Positions 54,164 through 62,804 of a DNA stretch of 64,000 nt are shown here, one piece after another. Origin of the DNA: Akkermansia massiliensis (lineage in GTDB: Bacteria; Verrucomicrobiota; Verrucomicrobiia; Verrucomicrobiales; Akkermansiaceae). The stretch covers positions 2,852,001-2,916,000 of the forward strand of contig NZ_CP072036.1 in NCBI RefSeq assembly GCF_018847375.1. The letters run 5' to 3'. The notes beneath the pieces are model-generated. The model saw only the letters and a list, made by a program, of their open reading frames with translations. It searched no databases and was not told the DNA's origin. Every line of letters starts with the position of its first letter. The first letter of the stretch is position 1. A program made the position numbers and the translations under genes.

Positions 54164-54583
54164 ATGTTAAAAAACATCTCTCCCCTCATCAGCCCTTCCC
54201 TGCTGAAAATTCTTGCGGAAATGGGGCATGGCGATGAAATCGTCTTTTCCGACGCCCACTTTCCCGGCCACACCTTCAACCCCACGGTGCTGAGGGCGGA
54301 CGGACTGGGGGCGGACGCCCTGCTGGGCGCCGTCATCCCCCTCTTTGAACTGGACGCCTACGCCACGCCCGTCATCATGATGGCCCCGGTGCCGGGAGAC
54401 TCCCTGGACCCGGCGGTGGAAGCCAAATACCGCAAGGCGCTGAACTATGACGGGGACATTGAACAAATGGAGCGCTACGCCTTCTATGAACGCGCCAAAA
54501 AGGCCTATGCCGTCGTCATTACCGGGGAAACCGCCAAATACGGCAACATCATCCTGAAAAAGGGCGTTACCCCGCTTTCCTGA
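54164..54583 (+). CDS. fucU: L-fucose mutarotase, FucU/RbsD family
   Basis: The 139-residue protein begins with [22 protein letters not shown], where the His and Asp of GHGDE and DAHFP are family-conserved. The [25 protein letters not shown]-terminal signature, here in part, is also typical. The enzyme interconverts alpha- and beta-L-fucose so that released fucose can enter metabolism. Fucose is a terminal sugar of mucin, which agrees with the preceding N-acetylhexosamine kinase. Confidence 0.93.
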   Translation: MLKNISPLISPSLLKILAEMGHGDEIVFSDAHFPGHTFNPTVLRADGLGADALLGAVIPLFELDAYATPVIMMAPVPGDSLDPAVEAKYRKALNYDGDIEQMERYAFYERAKKAYAVVITGETAKYGNIILKKGVTPLS

Positions 54584-54610
54584 CCTTTGCCCGCGCAGAC
54601 AGACCATTCC

Positions 54611-55806
54611 ATGCAGTACGATTTTGACGAAATAATCGACCGCCGCGGCACCGGCGCCCTGAAATATGAAGCCCTGCTGCCCCGCTGGGGCCGGGATGAC
54701 CTGATCCCCCTGTGGGTGGCGGACATGGACTTCAAAACGCCCCCCTTCATCATGGAGGCCATCCGCCGCCGCTGCGAACATGAAATACTGGGCTATACCG
54801 TCAAGCCCCGCGCCTTCTTTGACGCCATCCGGAACTGGGTGGGCCGCCGCCACGGCTGGGAGGTGCGCGCCTCGGAAATCGGCTTTGCCCCGGGCATTGT
54901 TCCCGGCATTTCCAGCGCCATCCAGTGCTTCACGGAACCGGGGGATAAAATCATGATCCAGCCTCCGGTGTACCATCCCTTTGCCATGATTATCCGGGAA
55001 AACGGACGGGAAATCGTGAACAACCCCCTCCTTCTGGAAAATGGGCGCTACCGCATGGACGTTGACCACATGCGGGAGGCCGTGCGCGGCTGCCGCATGT
55101 TCATCCTGTGCAACCCCCACAACCCCGGCGGCCGCGTGTGGAGCCCGGAGGAACTGCGCCGCGTGGCGGAAATCTGCGCGGAAAGCGGCACGCTGGTCGT
55201 CTCTGACGAAATCCATGCGGACCTAGCCCTTCCCGGCCACAGGCACACCGTATTCGCCACCGTCTCCGAACAGGCGCGCATGAACTCCGTCACGTACATG
55301 GCGCCCAGCAAGGCCTTCAACGTGCCCGGACTGGGAAGCTCCTACCTGATCTGCCAGAATCCGGCCCTCTTCGGAAAATACCAGAGCTTCGTCAGCGGCA
55401 GGGAACTGGCGGAAGGCCAGTCTTTGCCTACGAAGGGCTCATCAGCGCCTACTCCGGCCCGGAAGGGGAGGAATGGCTCAAGCAGGCGGTGGACTACATC
55501 CAGGAAAACATCCGCTACATTGACCGGGAACTGCGCCGCCGCATGCCTAAAATCAAGGCCATGCTTCCGGACGCCTCCTACCTGGTTTTCCTGGACTGCC
55601 GGGAACTGAACCTGCCTCAGAAGGAACTGGCGGAATTCTTTGTGGACGGAGCGCGCCTGGCCCTGAATGACGGATCCATCTTCGGCAAGGAAGGGGAAGG
55701 CTTCATGCGCCTGAACGCGGGCTGCCCGCGCTCCATCCTGGAACGGGCGCTCAACCAGCTGGAAGCGGCTTATAAGAACCGTGGCTTCCATCAGCATCAG
55801 GCATAG
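54611..55806 (+). pseudogene. MalY/PatB-type PLP aminotransferase, frameshifted
   Basis: The frame from ATG 54611 reads as a PLP fold type I MalY/PatB protein: DRRGTGALKYEALLPRWG, PLWVADMDF, GIVPGISSAI, CNPHNPGGRVW, SDEIHADL, and the PLP-Lys region APSKAFNVPGLG. After GRELAEG the frame is lost at about 55418-55420, where one base appears missing. The correct sequence resumes in another frame as VFAYEGLISAYSGPEGEEW and runs to the stop at 55806 (AFEGFMRLNAGCPRS-like ending). The intact protein would be 398 residues. The family includes C-S lyases (cystathionine beta-lyase). It may be a true pseudogene or an assembly error. Confidence 0.8.
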
Positions 55807-56249
55807 GATCAAAACATTTTTTGTTTTCCTGCGGTGCATGTTTCCTGCCTGGAAACAGGTACTGATGAACTTTGCCGTACATCGCCGGTTCTCCTGCCCC
55901 GGAGCGTTCCTCCCTCCTTGAAATATTTCCTCCTGAAGTCTTCCCGGAAAGCAGCAAGATCATTTTCCAACACAGGAGGAATGGACCCTCACCCCGGAGC
56001 CGCCCTGTTAAAAAGAAAGGGGGAGGGAATCCATGGATACCCTGTGGAGGAATAAACGCCGGGATGATAAAAAACGGTTCTTCCGTGCGCTAAGAAATAA
56101 AAGGGAAAAACAGGAATCACCGTGCCCGGAACTCTATTGAAAGCCGGTATTATCTCTCTTAAAAATAATTTGAGGAGCAAAACGCTGCGCTATCCTTTTC
56201 AGGTGGCATGTATTGCATGGGTTTTACTTCCAAAATTATCTGTTGCTGA
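55807..56249. other. Intergenic region with one candidate small ORF
   Basis: There is no long gene. A T-rich stretch lies at 55816-55828. A 35-codon frame with a strong GGGGGAGGG site is listed separately. The right end (56142-56249) is AT-rich and probably holds the promoter of the hypothetical gene that follows. Confidence 0.4.
56033..56140 (+). CDS. Possible 35-residue basic peptide
   Basis: ATG at 56033 is preceded 6 bp upstream by GGGGGAGGG, one of the strongest Shine-Dalgarno sites in the window. The product is highly basic (RNKRRDDKKRFFRALRNKR) and ends at TGA 56138-56140. No homology is recognised; it could be a translated small protein or chance. Confidence 0.25.
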   Translation: MDTLWRNKRRDDKKRFFRALRNKREKQESPCPELY

Positions 56250-57410
56250 ATGAAGAAAGGGGGTGTTATTGATTATTTCTTCATAATGAAATTACCTATT
56301 CATTTTATGATGAACGCATCACCCCATCAAACACCTGCCGCAGCATGTTCCGTGTTGCAAGAAGGGCCGGGAACGGGAACGCCTCTCCGAATTCCATCCT
56401 GCAAGAACATGTGCAATGAGGGACGCCCTCCCGGTTCCGGAAACATTATCCACAATAACGTCCCAGTCCTTTCCCAACCGGGGAGGACCATCACGATCAG
56501 CCATCCCCAATGGAACGACGAATTCCGAATCACCCATAGCCGCGGATGCCGGCTTCACCGCAATGACCACGCGACCGTACTCTACCATGATGGAGAAAAA
56601 CTGGTACTGAAATGGGATGATTGGGGAAAGGAACGGTTTATCCGGCGTTCCGCCGATATTTATCATTTTACCTTCTACGAGTGCACGGATTCCATCACCC
56701 CAGAAAACGTAAATGCAGAAGAACTTATTATCAACCCATTCGACCGTCCGGGAAAACACTTTCTCTTAACGGATGACCACAGACCGACCATAAACATCCG
56801 TTACCTGCAATGGGACATGCTTCTTCATTTTCAGGAAATGTATCAGGACGTGTCTGAGCGTATCAGGCAGATGCCATGCCTGAAATCAGTCCTTCTTGCG
56901 GGATTGTGTAAAGATTGCCTGGCAGCCGTGTATTTGGCCTTTCGCTTATCTAAAAAATTCCCTGAGCTGTCATTTGGAGTATGGGGATGCCCTTGGGTGG
57001 CGAATCGCAAAACAGCCGACCTTAGAAAAGGGCCGTTATGGTCCTGGGAAAACATAGAAACGTGCAACCTGCCGCCTTACAGCAGCGTTCTGTTGCGATG
57101 GGGCGATCCTGCGGATATTTTCAAGGAAATCAGCCGCTTGTCATTGAAAGTTCGCGGATTTGCATTTTATGGAAATTCGCCGAACTGGAACCACGACAGG
57201 GAATGTACGGAAAGACTTAATTCATATCTTTGCAAACACTACATCTATGAACCGTCATCTCTGGAATCCTGCCAAGGGCTGCATACGATCATTATCCCTA
57301 TCATACGCCAAAATGCAGCCCTCTATCATCACATGATCAACGACATGTTTTCTATAATCAACAAGACTGACCTTCCAGAAAAATGTGAGAAGGAGGCGCT
57401 TACCCTGTAA
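56250..57410 (+). CDS. Hypothetical protein of atypical composition
   Basis: The 386-residue product is not a family I recognise. The first 60 residues are low-complexity and poor in conserved features, so the true start may be a later ATG such as 56289. The middle has VLLAGLCKDCLAAVYLAFRL, an alpha/beta strand-turn-helix similar in shape to the nucleophile elbow of alpha/beta hydrolases but with Cys and Lys/Asp in place of GxSxG. It is Trp- and His-rich (WDDWGKERF, LQWDMLLHFQEM). Codon use is more AT-rich than in neighbours, suggesting transfer. No signal peptide or membrane helix is evident. Confidence 0.6.
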   Translation: MKKGGVIDYFFIMKLPIHFMMNASPHQTPAAACSVLQEGPGTGTPLRIPSCKNMCNEGRPPGSGNIIHNNVPVLSQPGRTITISHPQWNDEFRITHSRGCRLHRNDHATVLYHDGEKLVLKWDDWGKERFIRRSADIYHFTFYECTDSITPENVNAEELIINPFDRPGKHFLLTDDHRPTINIRYLQWDMLLHFQEMYQDVSERIRQMPCLKSVLLAGLCKDCLAAVYLAFRLSKKFPELSFGVWGCPWVANRKTADLRKGPLWSWENIETCNLPPYSSVLLRWGDPADIFKEISRLSLKVRGFAFYGNSPNWNHDRECTERLNSYLCKHYIYEPSSLESCQGLHTIIIPIIRQNAALYHHMINDMFSIINKTDLPEKCEKEALTL

Positions 57411-57801
57411 AACACCACGGACATTCAGGCTCATTGGGCTTCCGGCTACGTTCCATGGGGAAAATGCAGCCATTCCCTGTGTGGCCAACTAGTGCGGAAG
57501 AATCGTCATCCGCTTCATCCAGACCTCAAGCAGCATCTGGCCAATGCCATTCAAGCGCTCATGAATGCGTCGCCGGGAAAAGCGCCAAGACGCAGAATCT
57601 TCATGGGACGCGTTCCACGCTGTCCGGAATGCAGAATGTCAAGAAAGAAAGAGGCCGCCTGACTCCATGGAAAGGAACTTCCGTGCGCCTTCTTCATTCA
57701 TTGCAACTCCTTATTCTACTATTTCATGCTTTTAAAAATACTCGCTGGACGCCGCCATGACTTTGCTTGCAAAACGGAAGGAAAGGAGTATCGTTCCCCG
57801 C
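57411..57801. other. Intergenic region with an open remnant downstream of the hypothetical gene
   Basis: In the same frame as the preceding gene, beyond its TAA, 83 further codons are open to TGA at 57660-57662. They look coding-like: HLANAIQALMNASPGKAPRR and the cysteine pair CPEC. There is no ATG start before 57561; a GTG at 57492 would give 56 residues. This could be a small gene or a decayed zinc-binding protein. The last part holds the metG ribosome site. Confidence 0.35.
57781..57788 (+). promoter_or_regulatory. Ribosome binding site deciding the metG start
   Basis: GAAAGGAG, 13 bp before ATG 57802. Its position favours that start over the upstream ATG at 57757. Confidence 0.6.
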
Positions 57802-59409
57802 ATGTACTATATCACCACGGCCATTGACTACACCAACGGACCGCCCCACATCGGGCACGCCTATGAAAAAGTCCTTGCGGACGTTCTCGCGCGCTGGCAC
57901 CGGATGAAGGGGGAGGAAGTCTATTTCCTGACCGGGGTGGACCAGCACGGGCAGAAAGTACAGCAGACGGCGGAAAAACTGGGCATTACGCCGCAGGAGC
58001 ATGTGGACAACATCACGGCCAAATTCCTGGCCCTGTGGGAACGCCTGGGCATCAGCAATGACGGGTGGGCCTCCACCACGGACCCGCGCCACAAGGCCTG
58101 CGTGCAGAAAATCCTGACGAACCTGAAGGACAGGGGGCAGCTTTACAAAAAATCCTACAAGGGATTCTACTCCGTGCGCCAGGAACAATTCCTGACGGAC
58201 AAGGAGAGGGACGCGGAAGGCAGCTTCGGCCCGGAATGGGGGGAAGTGGTGGAACTGGAGGAAGAAAACTGGTACTTCCGCCTGACCGACCATGTGGAGT
58301 GGATGAAGAAGTTCGTGGAAAAGAGCAGCGGCTTCGTTCTTCCGGCCTTCCGCAAGGCGGAGGTGCTCAATGCCATTGACTTTGACTCGGACCTCTGCAT
58401 TTCCCGCCCCAAGAGCCGCCTTTCCTGGGGAATAGAACTTCCGTTTGACCCGGAATTCGTGACTTACGTCTGGTTTGACGCTCTCATCAACTACGTCTCC
58501 TTCGCCGGTTACCTGGCGGAACCGGACAGCGAACTGCCGGAATTCTCCAAGCTCTGGCCCGCGGACTGCGAAGTGATCGGCAAGGACATCCTGGTGCCCG
58601 CCCACGGCGTGTACTGGCCCGCCATGCTGCATGCCATGGGCTTCTCCGACGAGGAAATGCCCACCCTGCTCGTCCACGGCTGGTGGAACATCAACGGGGA
58701 AAAAATGTCCAAGTCCATCGGCAACGTGGTGGACCCCAACCTGCTGGCGGAACAGTTCGGCCCGGAACCCGTGCGCTATTACCTGGTGCGAGACATCACC
58801 ACCGGAAAGGACGCCAACTTTGACGCGGACCGCCTGGTCATGCTGTACAACACGGAGCTGGCCAATGACCTCGGCAACCTGTGCAACCGTTCCATCAACA
58901 TGACGCGCCGCTACTGCGATTCCGTCATCTCCGGTGCGGAGGAATACGATGACGAAGCCTCCAAGGCCCTGCGCGTCACCATGGACCAGGCCGTCACCCT
59001 GTTCTCCAAATTCATGGATGACAACATGGTCTCCGACGCCCTGGCGGCCCTGAACGCCCAGGTTTCCGCCTGCAACGCGTATATTGAACAGCAGCAGCCC
59101 TGGCAACTTGCCAAGGATGAGGCCGCCGCGCCGCGCCTCCGCTGCGTGCTGCGCCACCTGCTGGAATGCTGCGCCCAGACGGGCTACCTCATCGGCTGCG
59201 TCCTGCCGGACGCTTCCGCCCGCATCCTGGACCAGCTCAACGCCGCGGACCTGTTCCGGGGCCGCACGCCGGATACGCTGGCCTGGGGAATCCTTCCCGC
59301 AGGGCACCGCATCAATGATCCGGCCCCCGTCTTCCCCCGCATTCTCTCGGAAGAGGAAAAGGCCAAGCTGGCTGAAAAAGCGGCCAGGACGGCCAAAAAA
59401 CAAGGCTGA
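57802..59409 (+). CDS. metG: Methionyl-tRNA synthetase
   Basis: The 535-residue enzyme charges tRNA-Met with methionine. The class I HIGH motif is PPHIGHAYEK at residues 15-24, and KMSKS is in NGEKMSKSIGN at about 300. VDQHGQKVQQTA and YVWFDALINY are further MetRS signatures. The Zn knuckle cysteines of E. coli-type enzymes are not seen, and the C-terminal tRNA-binding dimerisation domain is absent, making it the short form. The stop is 3 bp before the menD start codon, so the two are co-transcribed. Confidence 0.96.
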   Translation: MYYITTAIDYTNGPPHIGHAYEKVLADVLARWHRMKGEEVYFLTGVDQHGQKVQQTAEKLGITPQEHVDNITAKFLALWERLGISNDGWASTTDPRHKACVQKILTNLKDRGQLYKKSYKGFYSVRQEQFLTDKERDAEGSFGPEWGEVVELEEENWYFRLTDHVEWMKKFVEKSSGFVLPAFRKAEVLNAIDFDSDLCISRPKSRLSWGIELPFDPEFVTYVWFDALINYVSFAGYLAEPDSELPEFSKLWPADCEVIGKDILVPAHGVYWPAMLHAMGFSDEEMPTLLVHGWWNINGEKMSKSIGNVVDPNLLAEQFGPEPVRYYLVRDITTGKDANFDADRLVMLYNTELANDLGNLCNRSINMTRRYCDSVISGAEEYDDEASKALRVTMDQAVTLFSKFMDDNMVSDALAALNAQVSACNAYIEQQQPWQLAKDEAAAPRLRCVLRHLLECCAQTGYLIGCVLPDASARILDQLNAADLFRGRTPDTLAWGILPAGHRINDPAPVFPRILSEEEKAKLAEKAARTAKKQG

Positions 59410-59414
59410 TTCCC

Positions 59415-61010
59415 GTGAGTGCCTCCGCATCCTTCGTCAAATCCCTGCTGGCCCAGTGCTGCCTGGGCGGCATCTGTGAATGGGTGGTCTGCCCCGGCGC
59501 GCGCAACATGGCGCTGCTCCAGGTGCTGGCCGCCGCGGAGGACCTGGTGAAATGGACCCACTTTGACGAACGGTCCGCCGCCTTCTTCGCGCTGGGCCGC
59601 ATTCAGGACATGGGGCTTCCCGTGGCCGTGGTCACCACGTCCGGCACGGCGGCGGCGGAACTGCTCCCCGCCGTAGTGGAGGCGTACTATGAGCGCCGGC
59701 CCCTGCTCCTGCTCACCGCGGACCGCCCGGCGGACTACCGCGGCTCCGCCGCTCCGCAGGCCATCGAACAGGCGGACCTGTTCGGCATTTACGCGCCCAC
59801 GATTGATCTGGAAACGCCGGACAGCCTGCCGGAAGACATTCTGGAAGACTGGGATTACGCCTCCCCCCTGCACATCAACGTCTGCCTGCCGGACCCGGAC
59901 CCCGCCTGGAATCCCGGCAACTGCGACCTTTACCCGGCGGAACCGCCGGAAGACAGCGAATTCCGCGGTTCCCTGGCGGAACTGGCCCAAGCCCTGCGCT
60001 TCAAATCGCGCGGCGGGCTGGTGGTCATGCTCGGCGGACTGGACCCCACGGAGCAGGCCCCTGCCCTGTGGCTCGCGAATGAACTGAAAGCCCCCGTGGT
60101 GGCGGACGCCACCTCCGGCCTCCGGGAGGAACTGGCCCATCTGGCCCTGACGGATGCGGACGCCCTGCTGAGGGAAAACCCGCCCGCCATCCTGCTCAGA
60201 ATAGGGGACGTGCCCGTGGCCCGCTTCTGGCGCGACCTGGAGGACATCCCTTCCACGGAAGTCTTCTCCGTCACCCGCACCGGATTCTCCGGGCTGGCCC
60301 GGCCCTCCGCCGTCGTCACCGGAGACCTGGAAGCCATTCTGCACGCTCTGGGCGACGTGGACCCCGTGGGGGACGTCAACGGCCTGCGCGCCATGAACAA
60401 GCGCAGGAAGGCCCTGATGGAGGAACTGCTCATCACCTGCCCGGACAGCGAGCAGGCCATGGTGCGCGCCTTCTCCTGCTTTGCCGCGGACGGCGACTGC
60501 ATTTACCTGGGCAACTCCATGCCCGTGCGGTACTGGAACAGCTTCGCCCAGATGGCCGTCCCCACGGAAAACGTCCGCGCCAACCGCGGGGCCAACGGCA
60601 TTGACGGGCAAATCTCCGGCTTTCTGGGGGTCTCCGCCCGGTGTTCCCGTTCCTGGGCCCTCGTAGGAGACCTGACCGCCATGTACGACTCCAACGCGCT
60701 GGCCCTCCTCCCCCAGCTGGACAAGGGAACCCGCGTGCTCGGCGTCATCAACAACGGCGGGGGCGGCATCTTCCGCGCCCTGCCCGGAGCGGCCAGCCAT
60801 TCGGAAGCCATGCGTAACCTGCTTGTGCAGCCCCACGCCTACTCCTTCAAGGCCATTGCGGAACAATGGGGCATGCGCTACCTGGTTATCCGGACGGCGG
60901 AAGACTTCGACCAGCTTGACGCCCTGGAGGAAAACAGCCAGGTTCTCGCGGAACTCATTCCGGACCGGGAACAGACGGAACAGGTCAGAAACGCGCTGGC
61001 TAAGCACTGA
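59415..61010 (+). CDS. menD: 2-succinyl-5-enolpyruvyl-6-hydroxy-3-cyclohexene-1-carboxylate synthase
   Basis: The 531-residue thiamine-diphosphate enzyme performs the first committed step of menaquinone synthesis, joining isochorismate with the succinic semialdehyde unit from 2-oxoglutarate. MenD features include WVVCPGARNMALL, HFDERSAAFFALG (with the cofactor Glu), TTSGTAAAELLPAVVEAYY and LTADRPADYR. The C-terminal TPP site has GDLTAMYDSNAL and INNGGGGIF. The start codon is GTG. No other men gene is adjacent, so the pathway is dispersed. It makes the quinone used by enzymes such as PutA. Confidence 0.95.
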   Translation: MSASASFVKSLLAQCCLGGICEWVVCPGARNMALLQVLAAAEDLVKWTHFDERSAAFFALGRIQDMGLPVAVVTTSGTAAAELLPAVVEAYYERRPLLLLTADRPADYRGSAAPQAIEQADLFGIYAPTIDLETPDSLPEDILEDWDYASPLHINVCLPDPDPAWNPGNCDLYPAEPPEDSEFRGSLAELAQALRFKSRGGLVVMLGGLDPTEQAPALWLANELKAPVVADATSGLREELAHLALTDADALLRENPPAILLRIGDVPVARFWRDLEDIPSTEVFSVTRTGFSGLARPSAVVTGDLEAILHALGDVDPVGDVNGLRAMNKRRKALMEELLITCPDSEQAMVRAFSCFAADGDCIYLGNSMPVRYWNSFAQMAVPTENVRANRGANGIDGQISGFLGVSARCSRSWALVGDLTAMYDSNALALLPQLDKGTRVLGVINNGGGGIFRALPGAASHSEAMRNLLVQPHAYSFKAIAEQWGMRYLVIRTAEDFDQLDALEENSQVLAELIPDREQTEQVRNALAKH

Positions 61011-61225
61011 ACCGTTCCGCCCAACGCCCCCTCCCATCAGCCGGATGGAGAGCCGCAACCCCTTGCGGCAACTGAAAAAACGGAGCGCGGACGAACGAAC
61101 ATTGGAAAAGCCAGTGCGCCCTTCAACCGCCTATTCATCCGGAAGCGGCAGAGGCCGGAGGCGTCCCCCCCCTGAAGGCCTCTTTCCAAATGAAGGGCTC
61201 AACACCGCCTCACCGCTACCCGGCA
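61011..61225. other. Spacer between menD and malic enzyme with a hairpin
   Basis: No gene is seen. GCCGCAA, CCCC loop, TTGCGGC (61052-61069) forms a hairpin 41 bp after the menD stop without a T-tract; it may be a weak menD terminator. Confidence 0.4.
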
Positions 61226-61226
61226 T

Positions 61227-61255
61227 AAAAAACCGGGGGAACGGACCTCCCCCGG
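61227..61255 (-). terminator. Terminator of the malic enzyme gene
   Basis: On the minus strand CCGGGGGA and TCCCCCGG form a perfect 8-bp stem with a 7-nt loop, followed by six T residues (61232-61227). It lies 65 bp beyond the stop. Confidence 0.9.
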
Positions 61256-61319
61256 CCAAATGCAGCCGCCGGGCGCGTACCACGGCGGCATGGATTTTCC
61301 GGCTTTACGCCGGAGCCGT

Positions 61320-62630
61320 TTACAAATAACTGCGCACTACGCCGGAAACGCGCTCCCGGGCAGCGGCAATGCGCTTGCGCAGTTCAAGCGTGTAAGCCTC
61401 CATGTCCCGGATGGGGGACTGGGCCACGCCGGAAATCATGGCCGCCTGGGCCACTGCCGGGCATTCCCATTCAATGATGCGGGGATCGATGGGCTTGGGA
61501 ATCACGTAATCGATGCCGAAGCTGAGGGGAGCGCCCCCGTACAGGTCAACCACCTCCTGCGGAACGGGTTCCTTCGCCAGATCCGCCAACGCCCGGGCGG
61601 CGGCAATCTTCATCTGTTCATTGATGACGGAAGCGTGCACGTCCAGGGCGGCGCGGAAAATGAAGGGGAAGCAGGAGACGTTGTTCACCTGGTTGGGCCA
61701 GTCGGAACGGCCGGAACCCATGATGCAGTCCGGGCGCGCCTTCTTGGCGTCCTGGTACGTAATTTCCGGATCCGGATTAGCGCAGGCGAAGATGATGGGG
61801 GAAGGAGCCATGAGCTTCACCATGTCCTGCGTGAGCAGCCCCTTGGTGGAAAGCCCCAGGAACACGTCCGCCCCGGTGAGGGCTTCATCCAGTGAGCAGT
61901 CCTCCGACTGGGAGAACTGGGCCTTCGTGGCGTGCAGGTCGATGCGCCCGGTATGAATCAGCCCCTTGGAGTCAAACATGTAGATATGTTCGCGGCGGAC
62001 GCCCAGCGTCATGTAAAACTTGGCGCAGGAAATGCCCGCGGCCCCAGCCCCTACGACGACCACCTTCATGTCTTCCAGCTTGCGTCCCGTCAGTTCTGCG
62101 GCGTTCAGCAGGGCGGCGCCGGAGATGACGGCCGTTCCGTGCTGGTCGTCATGGAACACGGGGATGTTCATTTCCTCGCGGAGGCGTTCCTCCACCATGA
62201 AGCATTCCGGGGCCTTGATGTCTTCCAGGTTGATGGCTCCGAAGGTGGGCTCCATGGTCTTGATAACCTCGATCAGTTTTTCCGGCTCCTTGACGTTCAA
62301 TTCAATGTCAAAAACGTCAATGTCCGCGAACACCTTGAACAGAACACCCTTGCCTTCCATCACCGGCTTGGCCGCATCCGGACCGATGTTGCCCAGGCCC
62401 AGAACGGCGGTGCCGTTGGTCACCACGCCCACCAGGTTGGAGCGTCCTGTGTACAGGGCGCTCTGGGAAGGATCCTCCTTGATGCGGAGGCAGGGTTCGG
62501 CTACGCCCGGGGAATAGGCAAGCGTCAAATCCCGTTGCGAAAAGCAGGGCTTGCAGGGCAGCGTTTCCACCTTGCCGGGGCGGGGCTGGGAATGGTACTG
62601 CAAGGCATCTAATCTAATGTCGGAACTCAT
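61320..62630 (-). CDS. NADP-dependent malic enzyme, short form
   Basis: The 436-residue enzyme decarboxylates malate to pyruvate. Motifs include LAYSPGVAEPC (malate site), NGTAVLGLGNIGPDAAKPVMEGK, FHDDQHGTAVI and the nucleotide-binding VVVGAGAAGISCAKF. It corresponds to the malic domain of MaeB without the C-terminal phosphotransacetylase-like domain found in the long form of many proteobacteria. I chose the ATG at 62630 because the 29 upstream codons are hydrophobic and unlike the family. It should supply pyruvate and NADPH in the cytoplasm. Confidence 0.93.
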   Translation of the reverse strand: MSSDIRLDALQYHSQPRPGKVETLPCKPCFSQRDLTLAYSPGVAEPCLRIKEDPSQSALYTGRSNLVGVVTNGTAVLGLGNIGPDAAKPVMEGKGVLFKVFADIDVFDIELNVKEPEKLIEVIKTMEPTFGAINLEDIKAPECFMVEERLREEMNIPVFHDDQHGTAVISGAALLNAAELTGRKLEDMKVVVVGAGAAGISCAKFYMTLGVRREHIYMFDSKGLIHTGRIDLHATKAQFSQSEDCSLDEALTGADVFLGLSTKGLLTQDMVKLMAPSPIIFACANPDPEITYQDAKKARPDCIMGSGRSDWPNQVNNVSCFPFIFRAALDVHASVINEQMKIAAARALADLAKEPVPQEVVDLYGGAPLSFGIDYVIPKPIDPRIIEWECPAVAQAAMISGVAQSPIRDMEAYTLELRKRIAAARERVSGVVRSYL

Positions 62631-62804
62631 GATCGTAATGAAAAAACGGAAAATCGAGCCTTGCTTGCACCACATAATAGCCATGTATTCAAGTAAATAA
62701 TCAATTAATCGCGTCACACGCCGCAGCCGGAAAGCGCCCTTTTACATTGAAAGAGCTCTCCGGATGTGGTAATAAGTAGCCGGATTATCAATTGCCTCCT
62801 GACC

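Noticed and set aside
57434..57760. A 108-codon frame upstream of metG
   Set aside because: Composition is unlike a protein; the overlapping frame ending in CPEC looks more coding-like, and the metG ribosome site lies just beyond it.
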